Shown in pieces: positions 61,375 to 64,000 of a stretch of DNA of 64,000 nt. The stretch lies in assembly GCF_007997305.1 (NCBI RefSeq), contig NZ_VORZ01000002.1, forward strand, positions 124,001-188,000, given 5' to 3'. Under the pieces are notes generated by a model. It had not been told where the DNA came from. It saw only the letters and a program-made list of their open reading frames with translations, and searched no databases. Source of the DNA: Psychrobacter frigidicola (GTDB lineage: Bacteria > Pseudomonadota > Gammaproteobacteria > Pseudomonadales > Moraxellaceae). The number at the start of each line of letters is the position of its first letter. Positions within the stretch are counted from its first letter, which is position 1. Position numbers and translations under genes: made by a program.

Positions 61375-61499
61375 GTTTTTAGCCACAACCATTATTATAA
61401 AAGCTTTATCAATTAAAGCTTTGAATAAGCACTAAGGATGGAAATAGAAATAAAAATAGAGAGTTTGGATAATAAATAAAAATATAAGGATAATGAAAG

Positions 61500-62522
61500 A
61501 TGTCTAATACTTCTACCCCTAAAAATGCTAACAACAAACTACCCAATCAGCAACATGCCGTTGTCATTAATGAATTTGGTACACCAGATGTGATGAATTA
61601 TCAAGACGGTATTGATATTCCCACTGTTGGTGACAATCAGGTACTAATAAAAGTGGCTTACGCTGGCATCAATCCAGTCGATTATAAAACCCGTCAAGGT
61701 AAAGGCTGGGGCGCTGATAATATTCGTAAAGATAAGTTTGACTATGATAAGCCTGCAATCTTAGGCTTTGATGTGGCCGGTGAAGTCATCAGTAGTAAGA
61801 GCGAGCAGTTTAAGGTTGGTGACAAGGTTGCTGCGTTAAATTTTGCTGGCGGTTGTTATGGAGAGTATGTGGCCATTGATGCTAAGCTTTTAGCAGCAGT
61901 GCCTGAGTCTATCACTTTAAAACAGGCAGGTGCTCTACCTTGTGCTGGCCAAACGGCGCTACAATTCGTTGAGTTTGCTGATATTAAAAAGAACGACCAT
62001 GTGGTGATGAATGCCCCAGCTGGCGGTGTTGGTCAATTGGTAATTCAGCTGTTAATGGCTAAAATTACAGAAGATGATATCAAAGTGACGGTCATTTGCT
62101 CGCCAGAGAAGTATGCCAAGCTTGACCAGTTGATAGATAAAAGCAAGCTGGCAGGTTGGATTGATTACACTAAGGATGACAGCTTTTCTGACTTGCAAGC
62201 AGACGTGTTATTAGACTTGGTTGGTGATGATGCAGGAGTACGGGCGCTAAGCTTACTTAAATCTGATGGTCACGTATGTGTGTTGCCATCCATTTGGGTT
62301 GATAAGCTAAAAGAGGCAGGCAGTGATAAAAACTTAACTATAGAAGGGTTTGCAGTCACGCCATCTGGACAATCTATGGCCCGCGTTCTTCAGCAAGTCG
62401 CTGATGCTACCTTGAAGCTACATATCCAACGAAGCTATCCATTGTCTGAAGTGGTTAAAGCCCATAGCGAACTACAAAAAGGTAGCACTTTTGGTAAAAT
62501 TGTTTTAGAAGTCACTGCTTAG
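61500..62522 (+). CDS. Zinc-independent MDR-family oxidoreductase (quinone oxidoreductase-like)
   Basis: 340 residues, medium-chain dehydrogenase/reductase fold. The GroES-like N-terminal domain has AYAGINPVDYKTRQGKGWG and GFDVAGEVIS; the nucleotide domain has AGALPCAGQTALQFVEFADI and NAPAGGVGQLVIQLLMAKI (Rossmann glycine loop, about residue 175). The zinc-ligand Cys/His residues of true alcohol dehydrogenases are absent, so it is a NAD(P)H-dependent quinone reductase/enoyl reductase type. Substrate unknown. AAGGATAATG precedes the ATG. Confidence 0.85.
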   Translation: MSNTSTPKNANNKLPNQQHAVVINEFGTPDVMNYQDGIDIPTVGDNQVLIKVAYAGINPVDYKTRQGKGWGADNIRKDKFDYDKPAILGFDVAGEVISSKSEQFKVGDKVAALNFAGGCYGEYVAIDAKLLAAVPESITLKQAGALPCAGQTALQFVEFADIKKNDHVVMNAPAGGVGQLVIQLLMAKITEDDIKVTVICSPEKYAKLDQLIDKSKLAGWIDYTKDDSFSDLQADVLLDLVGDDAGVRALSLLKSDGHVCVLPSIWVDKLKEAGSDKNLTIEGFAVTPSGQSMARVLQQVADATLKLHIQRSYPLSEVVKAHSELQKGSTFGKIVLEVTA

Positions 62523-62605
62523 ATTTAACAAAGTAGCCGTTTTAAGCGGCTATGAATTATAAACATTTATAAATAAACAGTTGCAAGATAGATACAGGTA
62601 ACTTT

Positions 62606-62803
62606 ATGACCCAGCTGCAAATTTTTACTCTGTGTGCATGGGTATTGTATGTACCTTATCACTTTATCATGCAGCAATGGTCGCAAGGCGTTAGCGCAGC
62701 GATTCGTATTGACCTACTGTTTATTTATCCAATGTTGGCTTTATTAACCCTTGCCGTTATCTTTCAATGGTTGAGAAAGTACTATAAACGATTGCAAAAG
62801 TAA
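62606..62803 (+). CDS. Two-segment small membrane protein, function unknown
   Basis: 65 residues with two hydrophobic segments (about 5-22 and 36-56) and a basic C-terminus (LRKYYKRLQK). ATG with an AGG-type ribosome binding site. No family recognised. It lies between the MDR oxidoreductase and the convergent alkB. Confidence 0.6.
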   Translation: MTQLQIFTLCAWVLYVPYHFIMQQWSQGVSAAIRIDLLFIYPMLALLTLAVIFQWLRKYYKRLQK

Positions 62804-62910
62804 GGTGGTTCACAGGATTTCTTAAAATAGCTAGAGTAGCTAGAGCACCATTATTAATAAAGCTAACTATATTAGACAACTATATCAGACAGTTATATTA
62901 CCAAAGATAA

Positions 62911-63696
62911 TTACAGCGTAAATATGTGCCGAAAGGTAAGACTAATTCGGCCATCATGAACCTTTTTAGTTTTAGGAATACTGTGTTTCCAATACTCTTG
63001 GGTGACACCTGCCATTACAATTAACTGACCTGGGGCAAGATAAAGATCTACTTTATCTTGCCCTTCTTTATGCTTAGCAGACTTGTGCCTAAAAAGCATT
63101 TTTCTGGCCGCTCCTAATGATAAAGCAGCAATCAACGGCTGTGCTCCCAGCTCTTTCTCATCGTCGGCATGATAGCCCATACCTTCGCTACCCGATGGAT
63201 AATAGTTAAGCAGACAAGCATTAAAGTAGGAACGCTCGCTTTTGCTAGTACAGTCAGCGCCTTTATTAAAATCAGCACCTTTATTAAAGTCAGCGTCAGT
63301 ATTACTAATGCCATCAGCAGTGACCCTGAGATTCAGAGCCTGAATTTTATCTTCAATTATTTGTTTCACGTGAAACACTATAGGGTGCCAACCAGTTGCT
63401 AGATAGGTATGCCCTGCATAACGGTAATTTAAACCTGCATCGCCCATCCATACAATTTGGCGTTTGGTAATATGAGTTTTACCAAACAAGGTAACCACAT
63501 CAGATTGCCAAGGTAAGGTCGTTAATAATACTTGGTATAAATCATCGTCGTTATCAATAACATGCTCTATACCTAGCTGATCTAAATACTGCAACTCTGA
63601 ACTATCTAGCCCGGAAGTATATGAGCCTAAGTTATACAACTGGCCGTCGTATGGCAGTAAATTATCAGTAGGGTTAGGCGTAAATAAATCATCCAC
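62911..63696 (-). CDS. alkB: Alpha-ketoglutarate-dependent dioxygenase AlkB
   Basis: DNA/RNA repair enzyme that removes methyl groups from 1-methyladenine and 3-methylcytosine using Fe(II) and 2-oxoglutarate. The 261 residues carry the HxD iron site (His176, Asp178 in GMGYHADDEKEL), the second His (His238 in EYWKHSIPK) and the 2-oxoglutarate Arg pair (Arg250 and Arg256 in DGRISLTFRH). Around residues 133-150 a low-complexity insert (ADFNKG repeated) is encoded by an 18-bp tandem repeat. The start is GTG, with AAAGG about 8 bases upstream. A perfect parS site lies inside the gene. Confidence 0.92.
   Translation of the reverse strand: MDDLFTPNPTDNLLPYDGQLYNLGSYTSGLDSSELQYLDQLGIEHVIDNDDDLYQVLLTTLPWQSDVVTLFGKTHITKRQIVWMGDAGLNYRYAGHTYLATGWHPIVFHVKQIIEDKIQALNLRVTADGISNTDADFNKGADFNKGADCTSKSERSYFNACLLNYYPSGSEGMGYHADDEKELGAQPLIAALSLGAARKMLFRHKSAKHKEGQDKVDLYLAPGQLIVMAGVTQEYWKHSIPKTKKVHDGRISLTFRHIFTL
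63254..63295 (-). repeat. 18-bp in-frame tandem repeat in alkB
   Basis: Two units sharing TCAGCNCCTTTATTAAAN (63254-63271 and 63272-63289) plus six bases of a third encode ADFNKG ADFNKG AD in the AlkB insert. Confidence 0.85.
63362..63377. promoter_or_regulatory. Perfect parS ParB-binding site
   Basis: TGTTTCACGTGAAACA is the exact consensus palindrome bound by chromosomal ParB (Spo0J). It lies inside alkB, where it encodes FHVKQ on the minus strand. Confidence 0.93.
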
Positions 63697-63750
63697 TAGC
63701 TTAGACCTTTCTAATTTTATAAAATAATTGTACTTTAATGACTGATAACG

Positions 63751-64000
63751 TTATTTAGATAAGAAGTTTTCTAAGATAATATCGGCACACTGCTTAGGCG
63801 CTTCCATCGGCAGTAAGTGCCCATAATCTGGCAGTGAAATAATCTGTTCAGCTGGAATAAAGGTCTGCCAGTTTTCACGGACTTTATCACTGATAAATAA
63901 GGTGGGCTTGCCAGTAATTAAGGTATAAGGACAAGTGAGTTGTTTGAGAGCATCATCAATAAAGGGCGTGCCAAAATAGTTGGCCAGTTCTTGCTCAGGA
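63751..64000 (-). CDS. Alpha/beta hydrolase (5' end cut by window edge)
   Basis: The visible C-terminal 82 residues run from the window edge to a TAA at 63751-63753. The reading contains LITGKPTLFISDKV (the strand before the acid residue, with the Asp) and LPDYGHLLPMEAPKQCADIILENFL, in which the GH is the catalytic His of alpha/beta hydrolases. The nucleophile region is outside the window, so no subtype can be given. It ends 54 bases upstream of the alkB start on the same strand. Confidence 0.75.
   Translation of the reverse strand, partial: PEQELANYFGTPFIDDALKQLTCPYTLITGKPTLFISDKVRENWQTFIPAEQIISLPDYGHLLPMEAPKQCADIILENFLSK

Overview
The window looks like chromosomal DNA of a Psychrobacter-type gammaproteobacterium (Moraxellaceae). 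The basis is overall protein character, moderately AT-rich intergenic DNA, and conserved blocks: tpiA-secG-tRNA-Leu-tRNA-fMet-rimP-nusA-infB-rbfA-truB, pilB-pilC-pilD-coaE, pepA-holC, lptF-lptG, yqgE-ruvX and prlC-yheV. The genus is inferred by reading; no database search was run. Two parS-like 16-mers, one exact and one 15/16, suggest an origin-proximal location. I see no rRNA, insertion sequence, prophage or CRISPR array, and almost all of the window is housekeeping genome.

Layout. 1-7.6 kb: peptide deformylase (cut by the left edge), a YeaQ-type membrane protein, mpl, an NlpE-like lipoprotein, dsbB, gshA, a small roadblock-like protein and erpA, all on the minus strand. 8.1-12.5 kb: a YheS-type ABC-F ATPase, an RlpA-like protein, and cbpA-cbpM behind a heat-shock-like promoter. 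12.7-22 kb: an MFS exporter, sstT, holC/pepA, an isochorismatase-type hydrolase between direct repeats, and lptF-lptG. 22-30 kb, minus strand: two SAM methyltransferases, an unusual AT-rich membrane protein with a lysozyme-like tail, xerD, tusA, a small membrane protein, ruvX, yqgE and recN. 30.7-37 kb: ppnP, rlmB, then coaE and pilD-pilC-pilB on the opposite strand. 37.3-51 kb, plus strand: tpiA, secG, two tRNAs, the nusA-infB translation block, a DJ-1/PfpI protein with two tiny acidic proteins, rpsO and pnp. 51.5-64 kb: a TTG-started zinc-ribbon protein, an acetate/succinate CoA-transferase, a YgjP-type metallopeptidase, a degenerate macrodomain protein, yheV-prlC, a bacterial eRF1-like protein, a double thioredoxin-fold protein, an EEP-family hydrolase, an MDR oxidoreductase, alkB, and an alpha/beta hydrolase cut by the right edge.

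How the genes work together. The central plus-strand block supplies ribosome maturation (RimP, RbfA, TruB), initiation (IF2, initiator tRNA) and transcription elongation (NusA), followed by S15 and PNPase. PilB/C/D drive type IV pilus assembly. LptF/G export lipopolysaccharide. XerD, RuvX, RecN and AlkB serve chromosome resolution and repair. ErpA, TusA, GshA and DsbB handle iron-sulfur, sulfur and thiol chemistry.

I did not find a clear multi-gene undescribed system. The least ordinary items are the membrane protein with a lysozyme-like C-terminus (22805-23725), the degenerate macrodomain protein (54669-55247), the eRF1-like protein (58264-59376), a perfect 28-bp inverted repeat (6917-6977), the isochorismatase gene between 36-bp direct repeats, and several 15-bp tandem repeats in coding and non-coding DNA. 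Several starts were moved from the longest open frame to an internal codon with a better ribosome binding site.
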